Below are positions 27,366 to 36,193 of a stretch of 64,000 nt of DNA, piece by piece. The stretch comes from Planococcus donghaensis. Its GTDB lineage: Bacteria > Bacillota > Bacilli > Bacillales_A > Planococcaceae. The notes under the pieces are model-generated. The model was not told where the DNA came from, ran no database searches, and was given only the letters and a program-made list of their open reading frames with translations. Each line of letters opens with the position of its first letter. Positions within the stretch are counted from its first letter, which is position 1. Position numbers and translations under genes: made by a program. The stretch is from positions 992,001 through 1,056,000 of the forward strand of contig NZ_CP016543.2 in the NCBI RefSeq assembly GCF_001687665.2. The letters run 5' to 3'.

Positions 27366-28073
27366 ATGGTGGCTATTCAACGAATCTTCATTGTAGAAGA
27401 CGATTTGAAAATTGCGGAGTTGTTGGCTGAAACGTTAAGGAAATACCATTACGAAGTAGAGACCGCAAAAGATTTTGATCAAATCATCGAAGAGTTCGAA
27501 GCTTTTGATCCCCATTTGATTTTACTGGATATTAACTTGCCGTCTTATGACGGTTATTATTGGTGCCGTCAACTTCGGCAGCAAACTACTTGTCCCATTA
27601 TTTTTATCTCCGCTCGTTCAGGTGAGATGGACCAAGTCTTTGCTTTAGAAAATGGTGGAGATGATTTTATTACGAAACCTTTCCATTATGAAATCGTCCT
27701 TGCAAAAATACGAAGCCATTTACGTAGAGCTTATGGAGAATATGCACCGAAACAAGAAGAACGGTCTATTAGGGCTGGGCGTATTGTTTTATATATGGAG
27801 CGAATGGAGTTGCACATTAAAAAAGAAGTTATTCCATTGCAAAAAAAGGAATGTACAATATTGGAACTGTTGTTAACACATTATCCAAAAGTAGTTTCGC
27901 GTGAGCAGTTGCTAGAAGAGTTGTGGGACGACCAAGCCTTTGTCGATGAAAATACGTTAAATGTTAATATGACGCGCGTCCGGAAAAAACTCTCTGATTA
28001 TGGTGTGTTATCAATTATTGAAACTGTAAGAGGAGCCGGATACCGCCTTTTACTTCATGAGGAGGAAGCATAA
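27366..28073 (+). CDS. Bce-type response regulator (OmpR family)
   Basis: A 235-residue response regulator: receiver domain (residues 6-118) with acidic pocket EDD at 11-13, phospho-acceptor Asp55 (LLDINLP) and Lys near 104 in TKPF. The C-terminal winged-helix domain (about 140-230) has VSREQLLEELW and ENTLNVNMTRVRKKL, characteristic of BceR/PsdR/YxdJ regulators. The start ATG at 27366 follows AAAGGGGG; the frame upstream to 27339 was rejected. It overlaps the kinase gene by 1 nt and should control this operon in response to membrane-active peptides. Confidence 0.92.
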   Translation: MVAIQRIFIVEDDLKIAELLAETLRKYHYEVETAKDFDQIIEEFEAFDPHLILLDINLPSYDGYYWCRQLRQQTTCPIIFISARSGEMDQVFALENGGDDFITKPFHYEIVLAKIRSHLRRAYGEYAPKQEERSIRAGRIVLYMERMELHIKKEVIPLQKKECTILELLLTHYPKVVSREQLLEELWDDQAFVDENTLNVNMTRVRKKLSDYGVLSIIETVRGAGYRLLLHEEEA

Positions 28074-29101
28074 TGCTGCGATTATTTATGAAAGAACATG
28101 CAGCATTTATCGTTTTCCAAGTGGTACTGGTCGCATTTATTATGTTGTTGTATTGGTTAGATGGTTTTCGAAACGTAGATACGGCGATTTACTCGTTTGT
28201 TATTAGCACAGTATTGGTCATTACGTTCTTATCGGTGCGCTTTGCGAGACGATACCAATATTACCAACGAATATTATCGGCTCCACAAAATTTGGAACAT
28301 ATGCTTCAGCGTGAAGGGAAATCACCTGAACAAGTACAAAACGAAATTTATTTGCAAAAATTATACCGCTTATATCAACATGAAGTGCAATCGTTATATG
28401 CAGCTCAAAATCGATATTTGCAGTTTATGAATCAATGGGTTCATCAAATGAAAACCCCTATTTCAGTTATGCATTTATTGCTTCAAGAAGAAAAAGAATT
28501 AGATAAAAATAGCGTTCGCGAAGAAATGGAGCGTTTAAAAGCAGGATTGGATACCGTATTGATGAATGCCCGACTAGATACTTTTGAGCAGGACATGCAA
28601 ATAGAACAACTTAAGTTGCGGTCTTTAGTCAGTGAAGTCGTAACAGAAAACAAACGCCTTTTTATTTCTAAACAAGTCTATCCAGAAATTTCAATTGGTG
28701 AAGAGCATTTAGTAGCGACCGATCAAAAGTGGATGAAGTTTATTATTGGGCAGTTTTTAACAAATGCAGTGAAATACACGTTCGAACCAAATAAGAAGGT
28801 TTTTATTGCTGCTGAATGTTCAAAGGGAAACACATTGCTAACAATTCGGGATGAAGGAATTGGGATTTCGTCTTCAGACTTGCCACGTGTGACAAAGGCA
28901 TTTTTTACGGGCGAAAACGGCCGGAAAATTGGGGAATCTACAGGAATGGGATTGTACTTAGCAAAAGAAATATGCACCAAATTGGGTCATGAACTAACAA
29001 TTTCTTCAGTGCAAGGAGAAGGTACGACCGTTTCTGTTTTATTCTTTAACCAAGATTTCGTAACACAGGAGGAACATGATGACAGTAGTAAAAATCGATG
29101 A
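28073..29101 (+). CDS. Bce-type intramembrane-sensing histidine kinase
   Basis: A 342-residue sensor kinase with two N-terminal helices (about 12-28 and 37-55) and almost no extracytoplasmic loop, as in BceS-type kinases that sense flux through their cognate ABC transporter. Phosphoacceptor His124 lies in QWVHQMKTP. The ATP-binding domain has N-box FLTNAVKY, G1 DEGIGIS and G2 STGMGLYLAKEI. The gene starts on the last base of the regulator stop and its own end overlaps the ATPase gene by 26 nt (from 29076). The four genes form one operon. Confidence 0.92.
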   Translation: MLRLFMKEHAAFIVFQVVLVAFIMLLYWLDGFRNVDTAIYSFVISTVLVITFLSVRFARRYQYYQRILSAPQNLEHMLQREGKSPEQVQNEIYLQKLYRLYQHEVQSLYAAQNRYLQFMNQWVHQMKTPISVMHLLLQEEKELDKNSVREEMERLKAGLDTVLMNARLDTFEQDMQIEQLKLRSLVSEVVTENKRLFISKQVYPEISIGEEHLVATDQKWMKFIIGQFLTNAVKYTFEPNKKVFIAAECSKGNTLLTIRDEGIGISSSDLPRVTKAFFTGENGRKIGESTGMGLYLAKEICTKLGHELTISSVQGEGTTVSVLFFNQDFVTQEEHDDSSKNR

Positions 29102-29852
29102 AGTGACAAAAGTGTATGAAGGGAAAGTGACGCACCGAGCAGTCAATCAGCTAAGTTTTACGGTGGAAAAAGGAGAATTTCTTGCAGTTATGGGGCCATC
29201 CGGTAGCGGAAAAACGACTTTGCTTAATTTGATTTCAACCATAGACTCACTGACATCGGGTGAGATATTGATTGATGGCATCAATCCGCATTTATTGGGT
29301 AGAAATGAGTTAGCTTTGTTTCGTAGAAGAGAAATGGGCTTTGTTTTTCAAGACTTTAATTTACTTCAAATGTTAACTGTCGAAGAAAATTTAGTACTGC
29401 CATTAACGCTCGATTATTATCCTGTTGATGAGATGGCTAAGCGCGTATTGGTGATTGCGGAGCGCTTAGGTTTGACGTCGCTTCTACATAAAAAACCAAA
29501 CGAAATTTCAGGTGGAGAAGCTCAACGGACAGCAATTGGTCGCGCACTCATTCACCAGCCAGCGATTATTCTAGCGGATGAACCAACCGGGAACTTGGAT
29601 TCTAAATCTTCCCGCGATGTACTTGAAATTTTATCGAATGCTACTAAAGAAGACGAAACGACCATTATTATGGTAACGCATGATCCGATTGCAGCGAGTT
29701 ATTGTGATCGTGTTCTTTTTATTAAAGATGGTGAATTTTTCAATGAAATCTATGGGGATGAACGGCGACAGACTTTTTACCAGCGAATTTTGAATGTCTT
29801 GTCGTTGTTGGGAGGATCCGTAAATGACATTTCGACAACTCGCTTACCATAA
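29076..29852 (+). CDS. Bce-type ABC transporter ATPase
   Basis: A 258-residue ATPase of the MacB/BceA class: Walker A GPSGSGKTT, Q-loop FVFQDFNLL, signature ISGGEAQR, Walker B IILADEPTGNLD and H-loop VTHDP. ATGs at 29076 and 29079 follow AGGAGG; the first is too close to distinguish from the second. The frame overlaps the end of the kinase gene and the beginning of the permease gene. In characterised systems this transporter removes or shields lipid-II-binding peptides such as bacitracin; the inducer here is not predictable from sequence. Confidence 0.93.
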   Translation: MMTVVKIDEVTKVYEGKVTHRAVNQLSFTVEKGEFLAVMGPSGSGKTTLLNLISTIDSLTSGEILIDGINPHLLGRNELALFRRREMGFVFQDFNLLQMLTVEENLVLPLTLDYYPVDEMAKRVLVIAERLGLTSLLHKKPNEISGGEAQRTAIGRALIHQPAIILADEPTGNLDSKSSRDVLEILSNATKEDETTIIMVTHDPIAASYCDRVLFIKDGEFFNEIYGDERRQTFYQRILNVLSLLGGSVNDISTTRLP

Positions 29853-31761
29853 TGTTTTTCGTAACCGAAGAAACTATGCAGCCTTCTTTTTAGCCAGTGT
29901 GTTCTCGGTTATGGTGTTTTTTGTTTGCTCCATGTTTATTTTTCATCCATTATTTGAAAAAGATGCATTGCAGCTGTTGGCCATACGCGGCATGATGATT
30001 GCGGAAGTGGTTTTATATATTTTTACATTGTTTTTCTTGTTTTATTCGATGAGTGCATTTTTACAAGCTCGTTCAAAAGAATTTGGTGTGCTCATGCATT
30101 TAGGCATGACAAAGAGACAATTGAACACTTTAATCTTTTTTGAAATGCTAATTATCGGTACAGTTTCAACTGCTACAGGAATAGTGTTTGGTTTTGCTTT
30201 TTCTAAATTCTTTTTCATGGTAGGTCGAGAAATTATGGAACTCGACTCATTGCCATTGTATGTTTCATGGCAACCTTTTTTACTGACGATAGTGGCATTT
30301 GCTAGTTTATTTATCATTATTTCTTTCATTAGTGTCGGATTTATCCGCACGAAGCGCGTGATTGACTTGTTGCAAGGTTTTTGGAAGGTCGAAGAAGAAA
30401 CAAAATCCTCTACACTGCTTGCGATTATGGGAATTGTTTTTCTAGCAGTTGCATACGCATTTGCAGTAAATGTATCCGATGATACGGTGTATTACATTAT
30501 TTTTATTGTTCCTCCACTAGCTACGTTTGGTACTTACTTATTTTTTACTCATACGCTTAGTTTCTTATTGGGATTGTGTAAACGAAAAAAAAGAGTGTAC
30601 TGGAAAAAAATGCGTTTAGTTTCATTAGCCGAAGCATCGGTCAAATTAAAAGACAGTGCACAAATGTTTTTTATCGTGACCATCGTCTCAACTATTGCGT
30701 TTTTAACCGTCGGAACGTTAGCGTCATTTATGTCCTATACAGGTGATTTTCGCGAATCCAATCCGCTTGGTCTCATTTATATTTCTTTTGACGGCAATAC
30801 GCAAGAAGCAGAACATATCGAGCGGCTCACGAGTCAATTAACAAGTGAACAATTGTCTTATGATCTAGTGGAGTTGACGGTGAAACGACAAACTTCAGAA
30901 GCATCTGGTAACGATGTCGATATTTTGGCATTGTCAGAATTTAACCGTTTAGCTACTGCGCTTGATTTTGAACCGGCCCAATTAGTACCAGGTGAAGGCA
31001 TGTTTGTACCATTTTCCTTGGATTCTGTAAAAGAGTTGGGAAATGTAAGCGTTGATACTGCATTAATAGAAAGCGACGTGCCGCTATCCATCCGATCAAC
31101 GTATCCACATGTCGTTTTTCCTATTCATACGTTAAATATCAATACGATCGTCGTGAGCGATGCCGATTATGAAGCACTCAATCAACCGCTATTTGGGTAT
31201 GAAATGGGGAGTTCGGATTTTACTTACTATGCATTTGACATATTAAATTGGACTGAAACAATGAATATTGGAACTCGTTTAACAGATACCATGTCTGAAG
31301 CTGTAGAAAAGACGGATTTTAATGGCGTCAATTATTTCTTTGAAAATCCAGGTGCAGATTATCGCTGGTTTAAGTCCTCGTTTGCGTTGTTATTATTTAT
31401 TGGCGTGATGGTAGCTGCGGTCTTCTTGTTAGCAGCTGGCAGTTTTATTTACTTTAAATTGTATACAGGTTTAGAGCGAGACCGAAAGCAGTACAAGTTG
31501 CTGACACGCATGGGGATGACTGAGAAAGAACTGGGTAAAATCGTTAACCGGCAACTTATTCCTCAATTCTTTCTGCCATGGGTAATTGCTTTGTTGCATA
31601 GCGCTTTTGCTTTTATTTCGTTACAAGTAGTATGGGATGAATTTGCAGAGCTATCAATACTCGGCGAAATGGCTATGGTACTTGGAGGCTTTACAATCGC
31701 TCAAATTTTATACTTTTTCTTAATACGTTGGCGCTATGTCGCTCACTTACAGGCACCGTAA
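29824..31761 (+). CDS. Bce-type ABC transporter permease
   Basis: A 645-residue permease with the BceB layout: FtsX-like N-terminal helices (about residue 20 onwards), a pair of further helix sets, a large extracytoplasmic domain of about 200 residues (roughly 310-515) between helices 7 and 8, and three C-terminal helices. This large loop is the hallmark of peptide-antibiotic transporters. It begins 29 nt inside the ATPase gene. The terminator overlaps its stop codon and closes the operon. Confidence 0.9.
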   Translation: MTFRQLAYHNVFRNRRNYAAFFLASVFSVMVFFVCSMFIFHPLFEKDALQLLAIRGMMIAEVVLYIFTLFFLFYSMSAFLQARSKEFGVLMHLGMTKRQLNTLIFFEMLIIGTVSTATGIVFGFAFSKFFFMVGREIMELDSLPLYVSWQPFLLTIVAFASLFIIISFISVGFIRTKRVIDLLQGFWKVEEETKSSTLLAIMGIVFLAVAYAFAVNVSDDTVYYIIFIVPPLATFGTYLFFTHTLSFLLGLCKRKKRVYWKKMRLVSLAEASVKLKDSAQMFFIVTIVSTIAFLTVGTLASFMSYTGDFRESNPLGLIYISFDGNTQEAEHIERLTSQLTSEQLSYDLVELTVKRQTSEASGNDVDILALSEFNRLATALDFEPAQLVPGEGMFVPFSLDSVKELGNVSVDTALIESDVPLSIRSTYPHVVFPIHTLNINTIVVSDADYEALNQPLFGYEMGSSDFTYYAFDILNWTETMNIGTRLTDTMSEAVEKTDFNGVNYFFENPGADYRWFKSSFALLLFIGVMVAAVFLLAAGSFIYFKLYTGLERDRKQYKLLTRMGMTEKELGKIVNRQLIPQFFLPWVIALLHSAFAFISLQVVWDEFAELSILGEMAMVLGGFTIAQILYFFLIRWRYVAHLQAP

Positions 31762-31782
31762 TTTAACGGTGCCTGTTGTATT
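31750..31782 (+). terminator. Terminator of the Bce-type operon
   Basis: Arms CAGGCACCGT and ACGGTGCCTG, loop AATTTA containing part of the stop codon, followed by TTGTATT. The T-rich tail overlaps the -35 box of the lcfB promoter. Confidence 0.85.
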
Positions 31783-31804
31783 GTCTGAAGATTTATTTTA
31801 TAAT
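31776..31804 (+). promoter_or_regulatory. Promoter of lcfB
   Basis: -35 TTGTAT (31776-31781), 17-nt spacer, perfect -10 TATAAT (31799-31804). The start point near 31811 is just upstream of the FadR box. Confidence 0.65.
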
Positions 31805-31821
31805 GAAAATAGATTGAAATA

Positions 31822-31839
31822 TGAATGAGTATTCATTCA
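31822..31839. promoter_or_regulatory. FadR operator upstream of lcfB
   Basis: TGAATGAGTATTCATTCA, arms TGAATGA/TCATTCA. It matches the B. subtilis FadR consensus (TGAATGAnTAnTCATTCA). It lies just downstream of the expected start point, where bound FadR would block transcription until long-chain acyl-CoA releases it. Confidence 0.85.
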
Positions 31840-31858
31840 ACGCGAAAGAGGGATGAAG

Positions 31859-33412
31859 ATGAGTTTAATGACACGTGTTCATGAAATTGCAGAACAAAAT
31901 CCTGCCAAAGCAGCTTACAGCTTTATGGGGCAAGATACGAGCTATGGGGAATTTGATCAAAAAGTTGCGCTTTTTGCTGGCGCTTTAAAAGATTTGGGCG
32001 TGGAAAAAGGGGACCATGTCGCATTTCTTTTAGGCAATACACCACATTTTTTAATCTCACTTTATGCAACAATGCGTTTAGGTGCAACAGCTGTTCCGGT
32101 TAATCCTATTTATACGCCTGATGAAATCGCTTACATCGTTAACAACAGCGATGCGAAAGTAGTCGTGGCACTTGATATGCTACTTCCATTAATAGAAAAG
32201 GCGCATGTTGCATTACCGGCAGTAGCATCTTATGTTATCTGTGAAACCGATCCAACAACGCCAGAAAAAATGGCACAGTTGCCTGAAGCAGTAAAAGGCA
32301 AAATCCATTCGTTCACGAAACTGTTAACAAATTCTACAGCTAATAGTGAGTTTGCGGAAGTTGAAGCAGACGATACAGCAGTTATTTTATACACATCAGG
32401 CACTACTGGGAAACCTAAAGGTGCGATGCTGACACATCAAAACCTTCATTCAAATGCACGAGATGTTGGAGCATATCTTCAAATTGGTGAAACCGATCGT
32501 GTAGTAGCGACTTTGCCGGTGTTCCATGTGTTTGCATTAACCGTCGTTGTAAACGCCCCTTTATTACAAGGCGCAACCATTATTTTGGTGCCGCGTTTTA
32601 ATCCGAAAGAGGTATTTGAGGCGATTAAAGCGAGCAAAGCGACCGTTTTTGCAGGAGTACCAACAATGTTCAACTTTATGAACCAGTTGCCAGATGTTGA
32701 CCCAGCAGATTTTGCTACTGTCCGTCTTGCCGTATCAGGTGGTTCTGCAATGCCTGTTGCTTTGCTCCATAGTTTTGAAGATAAATTTAATGTTCGTATT
32801 TCAGAAGGATACGGTTTGTCAGAAGCTTCTCCTGTTACTTGCTTTAACCCGATTGATCGCGAACGAAAAGCGGGTTCAATTGGGACATCCATTATCAATG
32901 TGGAAAACAAAGTTGTTAACGAACTAGGCGAAGAAGTCGCAGTAAATGAAGTAGGCGAATTGATTGTACGGGGACCAAACGTCATGAGGGGTTATTACAA
33001 AATGCCAGAAGAAACAGCCGCAGCAATTCGTGACGGTTGGTTGTATACAGGAGACTTGGCCCGTGTGGATGAAGAAGGCTATTTTTATATTGTCGACCGT
33101 AAAAAAGACATGATCATTGTAGGCGGATATAATGTCTACCCACGAGAAATTGAAGAAGTATTATTTGCACATCCAGCTATTTTGGAAGCAGCTGTAGTTG
33201 GTTTGCCTGATCCCGATTTTGGAGAAGAGGTAAACGCGTACGTAGTACTAAAAGATTCGACAGTTTCTATTGAGGATTTGAAAGATTACTGTGCAGAGCA
33301 TTTAGCAAAATACAAAGTGCCAAGACAGTTTGAAGTTCTCGAAGAATTGCCGAAAAATACTACAGGTAAAATTTTGCGCCGCTCGTTAAAAGATCAGGCA
33401 AGACAGAAATAA
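31859..33412 (+). CDS. lcfB: Long-chain fatty acid-CoA ligase LcfB (YhfL)
   Basis: A 517-residue adenylate-forming enzyme that activates fatty acids with ATP and CoA for beta-oxidation. The AMP-binding signature ILYTSGTTGKPKGAML lies near residue 175, followed by EGYGLSEASPVT, the GWLYTGDLARVDEEGY hinge and catalytic Lys in LPKNTTGKILRR. B. subtilis yhfL lies close to yhfJ (lplJ) as here. ATG at 31859 is spaced correctly from AAAGAGGG; 31853 is too close. Controlled by the FadR box above. A terminator follows. Confidence 0.94.
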   Translation: MSLMTRVHEIAEQNPAKAAYSFMGQDTSYGEFDQKVALFAGALKDLGVEKGDHVAFLLGNTPHFLISLYATMRLGATAVPVNPIYTPDEIAYIVNNSDAKVVVALDMLLPLIEKAHVALPAVASYVICETDPTTPEKMAQLPEAVKGKIHSFTKLLTNSTANSEFAEVEADDTAVILYTSGTTGKPKGAMLTHQNLHSNARDVGAYLQIGETDRVVATLPVFHVFALTVVVNAPLLQGATIILVPRFNPKEVFEAIKASKATVFAGVPTMFNFMNQLPDVDPADFATVRLAVSGGSAMPVALLHSFEDKFNVRISEGYGLSEASPVTCFNPIDRERKAGSIGTSIINVENKVVNELGEEVAVNEVGELIVRGPNVMRGYYKMPEETAAAIRDGWLYTGDLARVDEEGYFYIVDRKKDMIIVGGYNVYPREIEEVLFAHPAILEAAVVGLPDPDFGEEVNAYVVLKDSTVSIEDLKDYCAEHLAKYKVPRQFEVLEELPKNTTGKILRRSLKDQARQK

Positions 33413-33440
33413 GCCTATCTTCACGTTAAATTAATTCATA

Positions 33441-33476
33441 AAGAAGCGATGCTCTTTAGCATGGCTTCTTTTTTTT
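33441..33476 (+). terminator. Terminator of lcfB
   Basis: Arms AGAAGCGATGCT and AGCATGGCTTCT (one mismatch), loop CTTT, followed by a long T-run. Confidence 0.88.
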
Positions 33477-33511
33477 GAAGCAAAGTTTTGTTAAATTCGT
33501 GTAACAATCTA

Positions 33512-33533
33512 AAAAGAGTACGAGTACTCTTTT
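33512..33533. promoter_or_regulatory. 22-bp palindrome overlapping the -35 of the S9-like gene
   Basis: Perfect 10-bp arms AAAAGAGTAC and GTACTCTTTT separated by GA. The right arm covers the first bases of the -35 box. Two-base spacing disfavours an RNA hairpin and favours a dimeric repressor site. Regulator unknown. Confidence 0.55.
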
Positions 33534-33560
33534 GTGTCTTTTCCTAAAAGTCTTTATTAT
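33532..33560 (+). promoter_or_regulatory. Promoter of the S9-like gene
   Basis: -35 TTGTGT (33532-33537), 17-nt spacer, -10 TATTAT (33555-33560), 45 nt upstream of the ATG. Confidence 0.55.
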
Positions 33561-33605
33561 AGTTAAAGAGTGTATAGGAGAAGTCAGATGTAAGAAGGGG
33601 AATGT

Positions 33606-35279
33606 ATGGTGAAAAAAACAGTGGAAATTCAAGATATCACAACAGTGGTTTCTGTAACCAATCCTCAGTTATCTCCAAATGGAAAAAGAGCAGTATACGT
33701 TCATACCACAATAAATGAGCAAGAAGATTCATATATCGCAAATCTTTTTCATATCAATTTGGAAACGCTTCAACATAGTCAGTGGACTTTTGGAAAAGGT
33801 CGAATCAGTTCGCCACATTGGTCTGTAGACGGGACAGCTGTCGCGTATTTAGCAGAAGAAGATGGCCACAAGCAGCTGTACGTTTTAACTGTAGCGGACG
33901 GGCAAATAAACGAAATGACTAATCTGGCAACTAGTATAGAGCGATTCCATTGGTCGCCTTGTGGAAAAAAGATTTGGGTTAACGGCATACTGGATAAAGA
34001 ACAAACTACAAAACAACGTTATCAACAAATAGGATTTTTAACAATTGAATCGAAAAAGATAGAACAAGTATTAGTCGGAGACGATCATTATCGCTTAGAA
34101 GCCATATCGCATGATGAGGAAAAACTCGTTTATGCGCTAGTAAAAGAGAGAGAGCACGATTTTGTACCTGGTCAACCTCTTTATTTGTATAACCTTCAAA
34201 CTAACGACCAGACAATGCTTACAGAAAACCAAGGACATTTTAGTGGTGCGACATTCTCATATGATGATTCAAAGCTTGCGTATTTTGGAAATAGACGACA
34301 GTACGGAGACGCGACTCAAAATGAACTTTATATCGCAGATTTACAAAATCAAACGAATAGTTGTTTAACGGAAGGTTTAGATGCACCTGTTGGAGATTAT
34401 GCAGTAAGTGATTATCAAGAACTAACTGCCGGAAAGCCTGTCTGGACCAAAGATGATCATTTGTATTTCCAAGTGTCTACTATGGGTGATGTTCGCCTAT
34501 ATTTTGCATCGCTTGATGGAATGATTTTTCCAGCATCTCCTGAAATGGAGCATGTCATTGGTTACGATGTTTCACATGATGGAGAAATTGCGATTCTTTC
34601 CATCAGTAAGCCAACTCAACCAGTAGAGCTTTATCGGTTGAAAATCACCACGGGAGAAGTAGAACAGTTGACGTCTTTTAATCAGGACTATGTTGAACAT
34701 ACGAAATTGCTCGAAGGACAACCGACAATTACAATAGGTGCAATTGAGCCGGTACATAGTTGGTTAATAGAACCAATTGATGTTCAACAAGGAGAAGAGT
34801 ATCCGTTAATTGTCAAAGTTCATGAGGGTACTAGGAGGATGTTTGCTAATACTTTTTATCACGAACTGCAATTACTCGCAGCACAAGGGTATGGGGTTCT
34901 TTACGTTAACCCAAGCGGACATCATGGTTATAGCCAGGAATTTGCAAAAGCCACAAGTGAATTCACATATGAAGATACAATGAATGCAATAGCTGAAGTG
35001 GTAGAAACAATTGACTGGATCGATGAAAATCGATTAGCTGTAATAGGGAATTGTTATGGGGGGCTGTTGACGAAGCTGCTTTTTCTTTACTCCAAAAAAG
35101 CAGATCGTTCTACAAGTGAGAAAACAGAACAATTGGCTTTGAAATTAGAAAACATGGAGAAGGATACAAAATTTGTCCGTTTTCTAGAAGTGTCTACGAA
35201 TGATTCACAGACGTACAAACCAAGTTACCGCACTCAACGGTTAGAACAATTTATGAGTTGGGTGAAAAAATACGTATAA
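33606..35279 (+). CDS. S9 prolyl oligopeptidase-like protein lacking its catalytic triad
   Basis: A 557-residue protein with a WD40-like beta-propeller (about residues 10-400) and a shortened alpha/beta-hydrolase end, colinear with YuxL-type S9 peptidases. The nucleophile motif GxSYGG reads GNCYGG (Cys483). About 68 residues that normally follow the nucleophile are missing, joining GNCYGG directly to the strand before the acid loop (KADRSTSEKTEQL). The position of the catalytic His (normally ASH) reads VSTND, Thr at about 531. The HGGP oxyanion motif reads HEGT. The frame is intact, with a clear ribosome site AAGAAGGGG. Enzymatic activity is unlikely. Confidence 0.88.
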   Translation: MVKKTVEIQDITTVVSVTNPQLSPNGKRAVYVHTTINEQEDSYIANLFHINLETLQHSQWTFGKGRISSPHWSVDGTAVAYLAEEDGHKQLYVLTVADGQINEMTNLATSIERFHWSPCGKKIWVNGILDKEQTTKQRYQQIGFLTIESKKIEQVLVGDDHYRLEAISHDEEKLVYALVKEREHDFVPGQPLYLYNLQTNDQTMLTENQGHFSGATFSYDDSKLAYFGNRRQYGDATQNELYIADLQNQTNSCLTEGLDAPVGDYAVSDYQELTAGKPVWTKDDHLYFQVSTMGDVRLYFASLDGMIFPASPEMEHVIGYDVSHDGEIAILSISKPTQPVELYRLKITTGEVEQLTSFNQDYVEHTKLLEGQPTITIGAIEPVHSWLIEPIDVQQGEEYPLIVKVHEGTRRMFANTFYHELQLLAAQGYGVLYVNPSGHHGYSQEFAKATSEFTYEDTMNAIAEVVETIDWIDENRLAVIGNCYGGLLTKLLFLYSKKADRSTSEKTEQLALKLENMEKDTKFVRFLEVSTNDSQTYKPSYRTQRLEQFMSWVKKYV

Positions 35280-35309
35280 AAAGAGCGGCTGAAAAAGCCG
35301 CTCTTTTTA
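35278..35309. terminator. Bidirectional terminator, S9-like gene and enoyl-CoA hydratase
   Basis: Arms AAAAGAGCGGCT and AGCCGCTCTTTTT with a GAAAA loop; the stop codon of the S9-like gene abuts the left arm. Confidence 0.92.
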
Positions 35310-35314
35310 TATGG

Positions 35315-36091
35315 TTACTTTCCTTTGAACACAGGTTTTCTTTTTTCTCCAAAAGCGGCAAGCGCTTCAACTCGGTCTTCAGTGGGTATAGTGATTTCAT
35401 AAGCCTTGCGTTCGATTTGCAGGCCAGTATGTAAATCGGTGTTCATGCCGTTTTTAATTGCGAATTTAGCTTGCTGAAGGGCAATTGGACCATTTGCAAG
35501 AATAGAATCGGCAAAATTACCCGTCACTTCAGCAAGCTCATCACGTGCTGCAATTCGCGTTAACAATCCGTAATCCAATGCCTCAACAGATTTTAAGCGA
35601 CGTGCAGTCAATATCAATTCCAGTGCTTTTGTCTCGCCGATTAAGCGAGGTAGGCGTTGAGTGCCGCCAGCTCCAGGAATAATGCCTAAACTGGTTTCAG
35701 TTAGTCCGAGAAGTGTATCGTCGGTTGCAATTCGGAAATCACAAGCGAGTGCTAATTCCATACCTCCGCCAAATGCAAAGCCGTTAATCATAGCGATCGT
35801 TGGTTGTGGCAAGTTCTCAATTGTGGAAAACACTTCTCCGATTTTGTAAATATTGCGTTTAACATGCTGGTCCGTTAAATTTTTGCGTTCTTTCAAGTCC
35901 GCGCCCACACTGAATGCTTTTTCCCCTGCACCAGTGAAAACAACAACGCGAATATCTGGATTAATGCGAATTGCTTCTACAACCTGCCCTAGCTCATTTA
36001 ACATGTCATAGTTAAAAGCATTCATGGACTCAGGTCTATTTAATGTGATAAAAGCTAAGTTGTTTCGTTGTTCATAATGAATTGTGTCCAT
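35315..36091 (-). CDS. Enoyl-CoA hydratase
   Basis: A 258-residue crotonase-fold enzyme. Both catalytic Glu are present: one in FAFGGGMELALACDF, the other in LTETSLGIIPGAGGTQRL. Oxyanion-hole segment is FSVGADLKE. It should hydrate trans-2-enoyl-CoA in fatty-acid or branched amino-acid degradation. Unlike YhaR at 5.4 kb, which lacks both Glu, this looks fully active. The start at 36091 has AGGGGG seven nt upstream. Divergent from the AarF kinase gene. Confidence 0.92.
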   Translation of the reverse strand: MDTIHYEQRNNLAFITLNRPESMNAFNYDMLNELGQVVEAIRINPDIRVVVFTGAGEKAFSVGADLKERKNLTDQHVKRNIYKIGEVFSTIENLPQPTIAMINGFAFGGGMELALACDFRIATDDTLLGLTETSLGIIPGAGGTQRLPRLIGETKALELILTARRLKSVEALDYGLLTRIAARDELAEVTGNFADSILANGPIALQQAKFAIKNGMNTDLHTGLQIERKAYEITIPTEDRVEALAAFGEKRKPVFKGK

Positions 36092-36138
36092 TTTTCATCC
36101 CCCTAGTATCGTTCCATCCACTAAAAACATATCACTTT

Positions 36139-36168
36139 TTGGACTATTTCGCCATCAGACTCTATAAT
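36139..36168 (+). promoter_or_regulatory. Promoter of the AarF-like kinase gene
   Basis: -35 TTGGAC (36139-36144), 18-nt spacer, perfect -10 TATAAT (36163-36168), 26 nt upstream of the ATG. Confidence 0.6.
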
Positions 36169-36193
36169 GAACTCCATGGGAGGGACTGCATTT

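Noticed and set aside
32479..32985. 168-residue open frame opposite lcfB
   Set aside because: Typical shadow of a well-conserved coding frame; no start signal.
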